From contig NZ_MCUV01000001.1 of assembly GCF_002873395.1 (NCBI RefSeq), positions 372,001-436,000 of the forward strand: a stretch of DNA of 64,000 nucleotides, given 5' to 3'. Shown piece after piece: positions 32,308-41,855 of the stretch. This DNA is from Vibrio sp. 10N.286.49.B3 (GTDB lineage Bacteria > Pseudomonadota > Gammaproteobacteria > Enterobacterales > Vibrionaceae). Positions within the stretch are counted from its first letter, which is position 1. Each line of letters opens with the position of its first letter. The position numbers and the translations under genes were made by a program. The notes beneath the pieces are model-generated. The model was given only the letters and a program-made list of their open reading frames with translations, was not told where the DNA came from and did no database searches.

Positions 32308-33059
32308 TAAAACTATTAGCGCCAATACATGCTTTTCTACAATGTGAAACGCCAGACTCTTGGATTGAAAAAGCCTGTCAGCCTAATAATTTAGCGACTA
32401 TCTTACGTGATCATTTATTGTGCGAATTAAAAGCGGGTCAATCTGCCATGTATTTAATCCGTAAATATGCTGCTGATAAGAACAGTAATGAGATATTGCT
32501 AGAGTGGTTTCAACCTTATGAAGCCTTCGCTTATCGCCAAGAGGGCTCACTTGATACGCTTAAAGGTAAAAGCAATATATCAAAATCTATCATCGCCAAA
32601 TCAGACTCAATCTATAGCCAAAACTTAATCGATAAGATGGTCATGTTGATTAAAGAAGAGCTTCACCATTTTTATCAAGTTCTTGAAATAATGAATAAAC
32701 GTGGCATCGCTTATGAAGCTATCCCTGCCAGTCGTTATGCAAAAGGGATGCTGAGTCACATTACAACTCACGAACCCTATACGCTCATTGATAAGCTTAT
32801 TATTGGTGCTTATATTGAGGCGAGATCATGCGAACGCTTTGCAAAATTAGCCCCTTATTTAGATGAAGAGTTACAAAAATTTTATTTATCACTACTAAGA
32901 TCGGAAGCGAGGCATTACCAAGATTATTTAGCTCTTGCTCAGCAGATCGCTGGCGATGAAGATATCACTAGTAGAATTAAGTTTTTCGGTCACATTGAAG
33001 CTGATTTAATTACAAGTCCAGATCAAGACTTTAAATTTCACAGTGGTGCACCACTTTAA
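32301..33059 (+). CDS. miaE: tRNA-(ms2io6A)-hydroxylase MiaE
   Basis: 252 residues. This non-haem diiron monooxygenase hydroxylates the isopentenyl group of ms2i6A37 in tRNA. Ferritin-like helices supply the iron ligands: glutamate in LLCELKAGQS, EELHHFY, EARSCERF and the SEARHYQDY helix. The start lies inside the upstream coiled-coil gene (7-base overlap), with GGAGAGAAG as ribosome site. MiaA and MiaB are not in the window. Confidence 0.93.
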   Translation: MVVKLLAPIHAFLQCETPDSWIEKACQPNNLATILRDHLLCELKAGQSAMYLIRKYAADKNSNEILLEWFQPYEAFAYRQEGSLDTLKGKSNISKSIIAKSDSIYSQNLIDKMVMLIKEELHHFYQVLEIMNKRGIAYEAIPASRYAKGMLSHITTHEPYTLIDKLIIGAYIEARSCERFAKLAPYLDEELQKFYLSLLRSEARHYQDYLALAQQIAGDEDITSRIKFFGHIEADLITSPDQDFKFHSGAPL

Positions 33060-33162
33060 TCCGGTCCGGTAGCGTACCATTGTTTCTGTTGCCAACTTTC
33101 ATATCTATTGTTTATTATCAGCTATCTAATCGTATTAAATGCATTCACGAGCCTTCTTTACG

Positions 33163-33193
33163 AAAAAAACCCTAAAGCATCATACTTTAGGGC
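33163..33193. terminator. Terminator between miaE and pyrF
   Basis: A perfect 8-bp stem CCCTAAAG/CTTTAGGG with a 7-base loop. Seven A's on the left give a T run for the minus strand, so it mainly ends pyrF; it also lies downstream of miaE. Confidence 0.8.
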
Positions 33194-33261
33194 TTTCACT
33201 GCTAAAAATACCACTGCTATTTAATACCTATCGTAATAAATAGCAGATATAGCATAAGAAA

Positions 33262-33957
33262 TTAATTCAGTGTTTTATTAATTTCTGCCAATACCGCTGC
33301 AGGATCAATTGCTTGTGTAATAGGACGACCAATGACTAAGTAGTCTGAGCCATTTTGAATCGCATCGACCGGCGTCATGATACGCTTCTGATCGCCAACA
33401 TCAGCGCCAACAGGGCGAATACCTGGGGTCACTAACTTAAACGACTGCCCTAAATCCCCTTTTAGTAGTGACGCTTCTTGAGCTGAACAGACAACCCCAT
33501 CTAGCCCAGCATTTTTTGTTAAGTTCGCTAAACGCATCACTTGCTGCTGCGGTGCTAAATCCAACCCAATACCAGCCAAATCTTGCTGCTCCATGCTCGT
33601 AAGCACTGTCACACCAATAAGCAGTGGGCGATCTTTTCCATAAGGTTCTAAAATTTGACGTGAAGCCGCCATCATTTTTTCACCACCACTCGCATGAACA
33701 TTCACCATCCAAACACCTAATTCAGCGGCTGCTCGTACTGCTTTTGAACACGTATTCGGGATATCATGAAACTTCAGATCAAGAAATACAGAAAAACCAC
33801 GCTTGTGTAGCTCACGAACAAAATCAGGACCAAATAGAGTAAACATCTCCTTGCCAACTTTTAAACGGCATGAGCTTGGGTCTATTCTATCAACAAAAGC
33901 TAATGCGTCTTCTTGTTTATCGTAATCCAGTGCAACGATGACTTTTTGGTCGATCAT
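33262..33957 (-). CDS. pyrF: Orotidine-5'-phosphate decarboxylase
   Basis: 231 residues. It makes UMP from OMP, the last step of de novo pyrimidine synthesis. The catalytic DxKxxD tetrad region is [12 protein letters not shown], and the phosphate-binding end is TPGIRP with YLVIGRPIT. It is the last gene of the minus-strand run cmk-rpsA-ihfB-lapA-lapB-pyrF, starting 59 bases after lapB, as in enterobacteria. Confidence 0.98.
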   Translation of the reverse strand: MIDQKVIVALDYDKQEDALAFVDRIDPSSCRLKVGKEMFTLFGPDFVRELHKRGFSVFLDLKFHDIPNTCSKAVRAAAELGVWMVNVHASGGEKMMAASRQILEPYGKDRPLLIGVTVLTSMEQQDLAGIGLDLAPQQQVMRLANLTKNAGLDGVVCSAQEASLLKGDLGQSFKLVTPGIRPVGADVGDQKRIMTPVDAIQNGSDYLVIGRPITQAIDPAAVLAEINKTLN

Positions 33958-34016
33958 TTCATCTCCTAATCCAGTTTGAGCTTAAAAAAATGCAGCTCAA
34001 AAGCTGCAAGTAATCA

Positions 34017-35186
34017 TTATTCGCCATCTAAGCCGCGAATAGGCTTAATCGTTCCCCACCCTTTGCAGGAAGGACAATGCCAATACATCGAATGCGTAGA
34101 GAAACCACATTTTCGACAACGATAATGTGGCTTCACTTTTAATTGTTCACCAACCATAGATTGCAGCGTCGTTAAACTCTCTTTTGCTCGCCCAGTCTCT
34201 GCTTCTGCTAAATGATAATCCATAAGGCGATAAAAACCTTTCATGGTTGGGTTTTTAACTAACTGTTGAGTTAATAGCTCTTGTGCTTCAGCAACACTCT
34301 GATGACTGGCTACCATCTGAGCTAACATGAGCTCTGCAGATACACCTGCCTTCTTGTCAATACAGCGCTTTAAAAATTCAACCAATTGATCTTCTTGACC
34401 TAAGTGGTGGTAACTATCGGCTAAAATTGGCAGAACCTCACTAACAAAATCAATATCTTGTTCAAGAACTTGCTCTAAATATTCAACAGTGCGTGCATAT
34501 TGTTGCTCACCTAAATAAAACTTGCCAAGAGAAATACTAGCCCGAACACATTTAGGGTCAACTGAGAGTGCTTTTTTGAAATATTGTACCGCTTTATTAT
34601 TTTGCCCCTCGGCTTGCTCTTGCTGAGCTAACTCACACCAGAAGTGGGCAATATTACTCTTCATTCGCTTTTTGCCAATTTTCACCAATGCATTGGCAAA
34701 TTTAATCGCTTTATCCCACTCTCTTGTTTGCTGATAAATAAGAACTAACTGAGTTAATGCACTCTCTTTATGAGAGGGTTCATCGACGAGCTGTTCAAAT
34801 ATTCGCTCAGCTCGATCAAGAAAGCCAGAAACCATATAGTCTTTAGCGAGTTGTTGTAAGGCTAGGTTTTTTTGATCCAGTGTTAAACCAGAACGAGAGA
34901 TGAGATTTTGGTGGATACGAATCGCCCTATCAACCTCACCTCGAGAGCGGAATAAGTTACCGAGCGCAAGATGAGTATCAATGGTTTCATTATCGACTTG
35001 GAGAAGTTCTATAAAGTGATCAACGGCTTTATCAGATTGATCAGAGAGCAATAAGTTAAGACCCGTAACATATTGACGGGAGATTTGATGCGATTGTGCT
35101 TGTTTATCTTGCTGAGCGTTACGGTTGCCCATATACCATCCGTAGGCAGCAGCAATGGGCAACAGCAAGAAAAGAAGTTCCAGCAT
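34017..35186 (-). CDS. lapB: Lipopolysaccharide assembly protein LapB
   Basis: 389 residues. LapB (YciM) is tethered in the inner membrane and works with FtsH to limit LpxC, setting the rate of LPS synthesis. One N-terminal membrane segment (about 2-18), then TPR repeats (for example KAVQYFKKALSVDPKCVRAS), and a C-terminal rubredoxin-like zinc knuckle with two CxxC pairs (CRKC and CPSC, about 357-373). It follows lapA after 38 bases. Confidence 0.96.
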   Translation of the reverse strand: MLELLFLLLPIAAAYGWYMGNRNAQQDKQAQSHQISRQYVTGLNLLLSDQSDKAVDHFIELLQVDNETIDTHLALGNLFRSRGEVDRAIRIHQNLISRSGLTLDQKNLALQQLAKDYMVSGFLDRAERIFEQLVDEPSHKESALTQLVLIYQQTREWDKAIKFANALVKIGKKRMKSNIAHFWCELAQQEQAEGQNNKAVQYFKKALSVDPKCVRASISLGKFYLGEQQYARTVEYLEQVLEQDIDFVSEVLPILADSYHHLGQEDQLVEFLKRCIDKKAGVSAELMLAQMVASHQSVAEAQELLTQQLVKNPTMKGFYRLMDYHLAEAETGRAKESLTTLQSMVGEQLKVKPHYRCRKCGFSTHSMYWHCPSCKGWGTIKPIRGLDGE

Positions 35187-35224
35187 TAAATCATAGCCTC
35201 TATCACTCTAATGCGCTTATGCAT

Positions 35225-35542
35225 TTATGCTTTTGTCTCCGTCATGACCGTTGATGATGATTTAGATTCAACTTCTGGGGTTGGTTTTACGTCAACAGCT
35301 TGATGCTTTTTAAGTTGCTTTTTCAAACGTCGAACTTGAATCTGAGATTTTAATTGAAGACTGCCAAAAATAACCCAAGCCACAACAAAGCCAGAGACAA
35401 ATACACCACCTAGCAAAGTAGATAAATGAAAATCCCCTTGGGCTACTAAATAGTTAAATGTAACAACAGCTTGATTTTGTGCGCCTAATGCTAACGCAAT
35501 AAGAAAAAGTGCGATAACTGCAATTATTTTTATAATCTTCAT
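35225..35542 (-). CDS. lapA: Lipopolysaccharide assembly protein LapA
   Basis: 105 residues with two membrane segments (about 5-20 and 41-62) joined by QNQAVVTFNYLVAQGDF, the DUF1049 pattern, then a charged cytoplasmic coiled segment. It assists LapB in LPS assembly. The pair lapA-lapB downstream of ihfB is standard. The C-terminal tail is low complexity and of no clear function. Confidence 0.93.
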   Translation of the reverse strand: MKIIKIIAVIALFLIALALGAQNQAVVTFNYLVAQGDFHLSTLLGGVFVSGFVVAWVIFGSLQLKSQIQVRRLKKQLKKHQAVDVKPTPEVESKSSSTVMTETKA

Positions 35543-35640
35543 ATTCCATCACCTTAAAATTATTTATCCCTACAATTATGCAGGAAAAAGAGCTTATAGA
35601 CCATGTGTAATCCGCTTAATTATAGATAAAATAAACGATA

Positions 35641-35678
35641 AAAAAGCGGCACACTAGATAGTTATGCCGCTTTTTTTA
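35641..35678 (-). terminator. Intrinsic terminator after ihfB
   Basis: Stem AAAAAGCGGC/GCCGCTTTTT with a 15-base loop. The minus strand runs into T's before lapA, so lapAB-pyrF probably has its own promoter in 35543-35640. Confidence 0.8.
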
Positions 35679-35699
35679 TCATTCTGTAAGGTAATGGAC

Positions 35700-35984
35700 T
35701 TATAAGCTAGCGTTTACGCGCTCACGAAGCTCTTTACCTGGTTTGAAGTGAGGAACATATTTTCCTTCTAATTCAACCTTATCACCCGTTTTAGGGTTAC
35801 GCCCTGTACGAGGTTCTCGATAGTGCAGTGAGAAGCTACCAAAACCACGGATCTCAATACGATCACCACCAGCGAGTGTTGAAGCCATATGCTCCAAAAT
35901 ATCCTTCACTGCATCTTCAATTTCTTTTGCAGAAAGATGTGTCTGTTCAGCACAGAGTCTTTCAATTAATTCAGACTTAGTCAT
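35700..35984 (-). CDS. ihfB: Integration host factor subunit beta
   Basis: 94 residues from ATG at 35984, chosen over an upstream in-frame ATG because AGAGGA lies 5 bases before it and [10 protein letters not shown] is the family start. HU/IHF fold with the DNA-intercalating arm around [11 protein letters not shown]. Together with IhfA it bends DNA sharply at specific sites. It follows rpsA, as in E. coli, but each has its own terminator here. Confidence 0.97.
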   Translation of the reverse strand: MTKSELIERLCAEQTHLSAKEIEDAVKDILEHMASTLAGGDRIEIRGFGSFSLHYREPRTGRNPKTGDKVELEGKYVPHFKPGKELRERVNASL

Positions 35985-36070
35985 AGTTCCTCTCATGATT
36001 ATTTTATCATTTTTATTGCTGTTCTCTATTAATATAATCCATAGAAGCAATAAAAGCAGGCACTTATCAA

Positions 36071-36094
36071 AAAAAAAGGAGCCTTTCGGCTCCT
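36071..36094 (-). terminator. Intrinsic terminator after rpsA
   Basis: Stem AGGAGCC/GGCTCCT with a 4-base loop (GAAA on the transcript), followed on the minus strand by eight T's. Confidence 0.9.
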
Positions 36095-36112
36095 CTATTA
36101 GCGATTTTTTAA

Positions 36113-37783
36113 TTATTCGCCTTTAGCAGCCTTAAATGCGTCTGCCATAGCGTTACCGAAACCGCCATCTTCTGACTTGTTCAGTGAAGCCATTGCTTCT
36201 TGCTCATCAGCTTCATCTTTAGCTTTGATAGATAGGTTGATTACGCGGTTCTTACGGTCTACACCGGTGAACTTAGCTTCAACACTGTCGCCAACGCTTA
36301 GGATTAGTGATGCATCTTCGATACGGTCACGAGATACTTCAGAAGCACGGATGTAACCTTCAACGCCGTCTACTAGTTCAACAGTAGCACCTTTCGCGTC
36401 AACAGCAGTTACAGTACCGTTTACTAGAGTACCTTTCTTGTTGTCAGCAACGTATGCATTGAACGGGTCGTTTTCCATTTGCTTAACGCCAAGAGAAATA
36501 CGCTCACGCTCTGCGTCTACTGCTAGAACAACAGCTGAGATTTCATCGCCTTTCTTGTATTCGCGTACTGCGTCTTCACCAGCAACATTCCAAGAAATGT
36601 CAGATAGGTGAACAAGACCGTCGATGCCGCCTTCAAGACCGATGAAGATACCAAAGTCAGTGATAGACTTGATCTTACCAGTAACTTGGTCGCCCTTAGC
36701 TTGCATTTCTGCAAATGACTGCCATGGGTTAGCTTTACACTGTTTCAGACCTAGAGAGATACGACGACGTTCTTCGTCGATATCAAGAACCATAACCTCA
36801 ACTTCGTCGCCAACATTAACAACTTTAGAAGGGTGGATGTTCTTGTTAGTCCAATCCATTTCAGAAACGTGTACTAGACCTTCAACGCCTTCTTCGATTT
36901 CAACGAAGCAGCCGTAGTCAGTTAGGTTTGTAACACGACCAGAAAGTTTGTGACCTTCTGGGTAACGCTTAGCGATTGCTACCCATGGATCTTCGCCAAG
37001 TTGCTTAAGGCCTAGAGAAACACGAGTGCGCTCACGGTCAAACTTAAGTACTTTAACTAGGATTTCGTCACCAACGTTAACGATCTCTGATGGGTGCTTA
37101 ACACGTTTCCACGCCATATCAGTGATATGTAGTAGACCGTCAACACCGCCAAGATCAACGAATGCGCCGTAGTCAGTAAGGTTCTTAACGATACCTTTAA
37201 CTTCAGTACCTTCTTGTAGAGTTTCAAGAAGTTCGTCACGCTCAACACTGTTTTCAGATTCGATAACAGCACGACGAGAAACAACAACGTTGTTACGCTT
37301 CTGGTCTAGCTTGATTACTTTGAACTCTAGCTCTTTATTTTCTAGGTGAGCAGTGTCGCGGATTGGACGCACGTCTACTAGAGAACCAGGAAGGAAAGCA
37401 CGGATACCGTTTAGTTCAACAGTGAAACCGCCTTTAACTTTACCGTTGATGATACCAACAACAGTTTCAGCTTCTTCACAAGCTTTCTCAAGAACGATCC
37501 AAGCTTCGTGACGCTTCGCTTTCTCACGAGAAAGTTGAGTTTCACCGAAACCATCTTCAACAGCGTCAAGAGCTACGTCTACTTCAGCACCAACTTCAAC
37601 TTCAAGTTCGCCAGCAGCGTTCTTGAATTGTTCAGCAGGGATAGCAGATTCAGACTTAAGGCCAGCATCAACAAGAACGTAACCGTTCTCGATAGCTACT
37701 ACAGTACCTTTAACGATACTACCTTGTTGGAATTCAGTTTCAGATAGAAACTCTTCAAAGAGTTGAGCAAAAGATTCAGTCAT
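36113..37783 (-). CDS. rpsA: 30S ribosomal protein S1
   Basis: 556 residues with six S1 RNA-binding repeats; the middle ones are recognisable by [40 protein letters not shown] and [20 protein letters not shown]. The first two bind the ribosome, the rest bind mRNA. Codon use is strongly biased toward preferred codons, as expected of a highly expressed gene. The 110-base leader between cmk and rpsA could carry autogenous control; I see no obvious pseudoknot signature. Confidence 0.98.
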   Translation of the reverse strand: MTESFAQLFEEFLSETEFQQGSIVKGTVVAIENGYVLVDAGLKSESAIPAEQFKNAAGELEVEVGAEVDVALDAVEDGFGETQLSREKAKRHEAWIVLEKACEEAETVVGIINGKVKGGFTVELNGIRAFLPGSLVDVRPIRDTAHLENKELEFKVIKLDQKRNNVVVSRRAVIESENSVERDELLETLQEGTEVKGIVKNLTDYGAFVDLGGVDGLLHITDMAWKRVKHPSEIVNVGDEILVKVLKFDRERTRVSLGLKQLGEDPWVAIAKRYPEGHKLSGRVTNLTDYGCFVEIEEGVEGLVHVSEMDWTNKNIHPSKVVNVGDEVEVMVLDIDEERRRISLGLKQCKANPWQSFAEMQAKGDQVTGKIKSITDFGIFIGLEGGIDGLVHLSDISWNVAGEDAVREYKKGDEISAVVLAVDAERERISLGVKQMENDPFNAYVADNKKGTLVNGTVTAVDAKGATVELVDGVEGYIRASEVSRDRIEDASLILSVGDSVEAKFTGVDRKNRVINLSIKAKDEADEQEAMASLNKSEDGGFGNAMADAFKAAKGE

Positions 37784-37893
37784 TATTTAATCTTCAATAA
37801 TTAAACGTCCATGGGTATCCTACCGCATGGGGTTGATAAATTCGCCAGTCATCATCCTTGCGACCAACGTTCTTAACTCGCTTAGCGGAATTG

Positions 37894-38571
37894 CTAAGCC
37901 AGCTTAGATTCTATAAATTGTAGCGCGTTCTCTACGACTTGTTCAATTGACATCGACGTAGAATCTAATACAAGTGCATCATCAGCAGGGCGTAAAGGAG
38001 AGACAGCACGGTTACGGTCTCGGTCATCACGCTCTTGTATCTCGCACAAAAGGTCGTCAAAGTTAACATTTAAGCCTTTACCTTGCAACTGTTTAAGACG
38101 TCTTTGTGCGCGTTCTTCTGCACTAGCATCAAGGAATATTTTAGCAACCGCTGTTGGAAAAACAACCGTCCCCATATCTCGACCATCAGCAACTAAACCC
38201 GGTTGAGCTTCAAAAGCACGCTGACGACGCAGCAAAGCTTCACGTACACGAGGTAAAGCCGCTACTTTAGAAGCCGCCATTCCGGTTTCTTCTTTACGTA
38301 GTTCGCCTGATACATCCTCACCCTCTAAGATCACTTTAACTAAGTCACCTTCAGCAATAAACTGAACATCTAAATGCGTTGCTAAAGGGACAAGTGCTTC
38401 TTCAGATTCCGTATCAACACCATGATGAATAGCAGCAAGAGCAAGTACTCGGTATATCGCTCCAGAGTCAAGTAAATGAAAGCCTAATTTGTTCGCTATC
38501 AACATACAAAGGGTACCTTTACCTGCACCGCTAGGACCATCTACTGTAATTACTGGCATTTGAACTGACAT
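37894..38571 (-). CDS. cmk: Cytidylate kinase
   Basis: 225 residues from ATG at 38571. An ATG 12 bases earlier is in frame, but GGAG is placed correctly (6-base gap) only for the inner start. P-loop [12 protein letters not shown]-binding [19 protein letters not shown] and the lid [13 protein letters not shown] are all present. It phosphorylates CMP and dCMP. It precedes rpsA as in most gammaproteobacteria. Confidence 0.95.
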   Translation of the reverse strand: MSVQMPVITVDGPSGAGKGTLCMLIANKLGFHLLDSGAIYRVLALAAIHHGVDTESEEALVPLATHLDVQFIAEGDLVKVILEGEDVSGELRKEETGMAASKVAALPRVREALLRRQRAFEAQPGLVADGRDMGTVVFPTAVAKIFLDASAEERAQRRLKQLQGKGLNVNFDDLLCEIQERDDRDRNRAVSPLRPADDALVLDSTSMSIEQVVENALQFIESKLA

Positions 38572-38758
38572 GTCTATCTCCATGTTATTGAGCCGCTAAC
38601 GCTATCTCATCGTTGTAACGAGAAAGGAATATTGCCGCTTTTATCGCGGCATATTATAGAGGGAAATAAAAGATCGAGCGAGGGAAATATTAATTAGATG
38701 AAAATAGGCTTAACGCACATTGCCATTAAGCCCATTGGTAAAATGCCTACCTAGCACT

Positions 38759-39823
38759 CTACATGATTGGCTTTTGACCTCTTTCAGCCAACTTTAATAA
38801 CAGACTGTCCGCCGACTGCCCTGCTGCACCCGCAAGTTTATCTGACAGTTTTTTCTTAGCGACATAGCGCACCGACAATACAGTCTTGTCTTTACATGCT
38901 GCCATAACCAAGTCATCTGATGTTTTAATTTCATCGACAAGACCCAGTGTTAATGCCTGAGTACCAAACCAATGCTCACCCGTTGCTACTGATTCCAAGT
39001 CTAAATCTGGGCGACGTTGATGGATAAAGTCTTTGAATAAGCCATGTGTTTCTTCAAGCTCTTGCTTAAATTTATCACGCGCTTTATCACTGTTTTCACC
39101 AAACATGGTTAAAGTACGTTTGTATTCACCTGCCGTCATTTGTTCAAATTCAATATCATGCTTTTTAAGCAGCTTGTTGAAGTTGGGAATTTGTGCAATG
39201 ACACCGATAGAACCGACGATAGCAAAAGGGGCTGATACGATTTTATCCGCAATACAAGCCATCATATAACCACCACTAGCCGCGACTTTATCCACTGAAA
39301 TCGTTAATGGTAGATTGGCTGCTTTTAGGCGATCAAGCTGTGAAGATGCTAACCCATAGCCATGCACCATACCACCGCCAGACTCTAATCGTAGTAAGAC
39401 TTCGTCGCCTTCGCGTGCAATAGCGATAATCGCTGTCACTTCTTCTCTTAGTGACATCACCTCTTTTGCATCTATGCTGCCATTAAAATCCAAGACAAAT
39501 AAATGAGGCTCACGCGCACTGTCCAGCACACCATCTTTATTGGCTTTCTTCACTTCTTTCTCGCGTAGCTTAGTTTTCTCTTTTGCTATTTTTTTCTCAG
39601 CTTTATCGCGAGCTTTAATAAAAGTACTATCATGCAAATGGTGCTCTAATTGCTCTATCGTATCTTTATGCTGCTCTGATAGGTTTGTAACTTCTAATTC
39701 ACCTTTTGCCGATGATTTACCGCTGACTGATTTGCTAATAACAAGTAATGCAATTATCGCAATCACAACCGTTATAATCTTGGCTAGAAATAAGCCGTAA
39801 TCCAACAAAAATTCCAATGTCAT
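38759..39823 (-). CDS. sohB: Probable inner-membrane protease SohB
   Basis: 354 residues from ATG at 39823, which follows AGGGGAT; an in-frame ATG 36 bases earlier lacks a site. One N-terminal membrane segment (about 8-32), then an S49 signal-peptide-peptidase domain. The nucleophile serine is in KVAASGGYMMACIAD and the general-base lysine in AGEYKRTLTMFG. A charged coiled region lies between. It is divergent from yciK, as in E. coli and Vibrio. Confidence 0.95.
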   Translation of the reverse strand: MTLEFLLDYGLFLAKIITVVIAIIALLVISKSVSGKSSAKGELEVTNLSEQHKDTIEQLEHHLHDSTFIKARDKAEKKIAKEKTKLREKEVKKANKDGVLDSAREPHLFVLDFNGSIDAKEVMSLREEVTAIIAIAREGDEVLLRLESGGGMVHGYGLASSQLDRLKAANLPLTISVDKVAASGGYMMACIADKIVSAPFAIVGSIGVIAQIPNFNKLLKKHDIEFEQMTAGEYKRTLTMFGENSDKARDKFKQELEETHGLFKDFIHQRRPDLDLESVATGEHWFGTQALTLGLVDEIKTSDDLVMAACKDKTVLSVRYVAKKKLSDKLAGAAGQSADSLLLKLAERGQKPIM

Positions 39824-39955
39824 ATCCCCTAATGTCTGAATTAGTGTATTGTAAACCACTTGATGGATTTACCAAGAAATTAAACTAATCTGATTGATTA
39901 TATGTGGCTTTTTAAGGCTAAAATCAATCGATAGAACCAGAAAAGGGTCGTAATA

Positions 39956-40696
39956 GTGGAATATTTTATTTCAGATGACGGATTAAAAGAAAAGATTATT
40001 TTAGTGACTGGCGCTGGTGCTGGTATTGGCAGACAGGCAGCAATGACTTACGCCCAGCACGGAGCGACTGTAATACTACTTGGGCGTAACGTTAAAAACC
40101 TTGAATTAGTCTACGATGAAATTGAAGCTGCAGGTTACCCTAAGCCGGCTATTATTCCTCTTGATTTAAAAGGTGCAACCAAACAAAACTACCTGGATAT
40201 GGCGGATACAATTTTGGCGCAATTTGGCCGTTTAGATGGTTTATTACATAATGCAGGGGTTTTAGGTACGTTAAGTCCCTTTGAGCAAATTGATGAAGAG
40301 ACTTTCGATGATGTTTTGCAGATCAATGTAAAAGCGGAGTTCTTAATGACCCAAGCCTTATTGCCAGCATTACGCAAAGCAGAAGCCGGTCGTATTATAT
40401 TTACCTCATCTACTGTTGGTCATGTAGGTCGCACTTTCTGGGGATCTTATGCAATATCGAAATTTGCTACTGAGGGCATGATGCAGGTATTAGCCGACGA
40501 ACTCAGCACTAGTAAAATACGCGTCAATGCGATTAACCCAGGTGCGACACAAACACGCATGAGAGCAAAAGCTTACCCAGGTGAAGATGCGAATACACTT
40601 AAAACACCTCTGGATATCATGCCTCTTTATTTGCACTTAATGAATCCAGCCTTAACTGAGATCAACGGTCAGTGTATTGATGCTCAGCCTAAGTAA
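39956..40696 (+). CDS. yciK: YciK-family short-chain oxidoreductase
   Basis: 246 residues. SDR cofactor motif TGAGAGIGRQAA, LHNAGVLG, catalytic serine in FTSSTVGHVG and YAISK as the YxxxK. The close E. coli YciK match includes FATEGMMQVLADE and TPLDIMPLYL. The start is GTG at 39956 behind AAAAGGG. Substrate is unknown. It stands alone between sohB (divergent) and cheV (convergent). Confidence 0.93.
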   Translation: MEYFISDDGLKEKIILVTGAGAGIGRQAAMTYAQHGATVILLGRNVKNLELVYDEIEAAGYPKPAIIPLDLKGATKQNYLDMADTILAQFGRLDGLLHNAGVLGTLSPFEQIDEETFDDVLQINVKAEFLMTQALLPALRKAEAGRIIFTSSTVGHVGRTFWGSYAISKFATEGMMQVLADELSTSKIRVNAINPGATQTRMRAKAYPGEDANTLKTPLDIMPLYLHLMNPALTEINGQCIDAQPK

Positions 40697-40758
40697 AAGC
40701 GCTTTAGATCATGAGTAGTTAGCTCTTAAGCCACTGAACAATGTATGAATCAATAAGC

Positions 40759-40787
40759 AAATGGGTTCGCAAAATTCGAACCCATTT
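40759..40787. terminator. Bidirectional terminator between yciK and cheV
   Basis: A perfect 11-bp stem AAATGGGTTCG/CGAACCCATTT with a 7-base loop; A- and T-rich on both sides. Confidence 0.8.
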
Positions 40788-40802
40788 AAAAATAGCAGCG
40801 CA

Positions 40803-41741
40803 CTACATCATGCGTAAACGAGACTGAACCACATCGACTAATAAATCCGGTTGGAACTTTGATATAAATCGATTACAACCGACCTTATCGACCATTGCTT
40901 GATTAAAGCTACCACTTAGCGATGTATTTAATGCCACAAACAAGTCTTTCATTCGTGCATCACTACGAACTTCATGCGTTAACTTATAGCCATCCATTTC
41001 TGGCATCTCAGCATCCGTTATCATCAGCAAAATATCTTCATAGATATCCTTACCTTCATCACACCACTGTTTAAGCAGCGTCAGTGCCTCTAGTCCATCA
41101 TTACATTCAATAATATTGAGCCCAAGTTGAGATAGGGTTGCTTTAATTTGATTACGTGCGGTCGATGAGTCATCAACAATAAGAACATTACGCCCTACCA
41201 TTTTATCCACTAAATTCGGATCTAGCACCCCTTCCGAAATGGAAATATCGTAATCAATTATCTCTGCCAATACCTTCTCTACATCGATAATTTCAACAAT
41301 TTTTGATTGTTGTTCTTCGCTAATTTGGGTAATTGCAGTGAGATAATTAGAACGTCCTGTCGTTTTTGGTGGTGGTTGGATTTCAGTCCAAGTCGTATTG
41401 ACAATATTACGAACCTGCCCAACAAGAAAACCTTGAATCGAGCGATTATATTCCGTAATGATTAAGTTTTGCTCTTGAGGTTGCTCTGCCAATGCAGGAA
41501 AGCCAATAGCACGACGCAAGTCAATGACAGGAACCGCTTCCCCTCGTAGTGAAGCAACACCAGTAATATGATGATGACTACCAGGCAATTTTGTCATAAC
41601 TGGTACTTGTAACACTTCTTTTATTTTAAAAACATTGATTGCAAATAGTTGACGGCTATTTAAACCGAATAATAATAGCTCAAGACGATTCTCACCAACT
41701 AACTTTGTTCTCTGATCAACGGAATTTAATACCCCTGACAT
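40803..41741 (-). CDS. Chemotaxis coupling protein CheV
   Basis: 312 residues. The N-terminal CheW-like domain (about 20-165) has VASLRGEAVPVIDLRRAIG. The C-terminal response-regulator receiver (about 185-308) has VLIVDDSSTARNQI, the phospho-acceptor aspartate in LMITDAEMPEMDGY and the lysine in FISKFQP. CheV couples chemoreceptors to CheA and adjusts gain. Vibrionaceae carry several cheV copies, so no specific symbol is given. It lies 114 bases downstream of mlc on the same strand. Confidence 0.93.
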   Translation of the reverse strand: MSGVLNSVDQRTKLVGENRLELLLFGLNSRQLFAINVFKIKEVLQVPVMTKLPGSHHHITGVASLRGEAVPVIDLRRAIGFPALAEQPQEQNLIITEYNRSIQGFLVGQVRNIVNTTWTEIQPPPKTTGRSNYLTAITQISEEQQSKIVEIIDVEKVLAEIIDYDISISEGVLDPNLVDKMVGRNVLIVDDSSTARNQIKATLSQLGLNIIECNDGLEALTLLKQWCDEGKDIYEDILLMITDAEMPEMDGYKLTHEVRSDARMKDLFVALNTSLSGSFNQAMVDKVGCNRFISKFQPDLLVDVVQSRLRMM

Positions 41742-41855
41742 ACTTCATACCACCTTAATTGAAGCAATTAATATCCTTATAAGATCAGCATCTTACCTAT
41801 TTTTTCACTGTAATTGGAGTATAAATCGCAACGACTGCACCAAACTGAGAGCCAA

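Noticed and set aside
36624-36917. 97-codon plus-strand ORF inside rpsA
   Set aside because: Strong codon bias of rpsA opens the antisense frame; the translation is serine- and proline-rich with no ribosome site.
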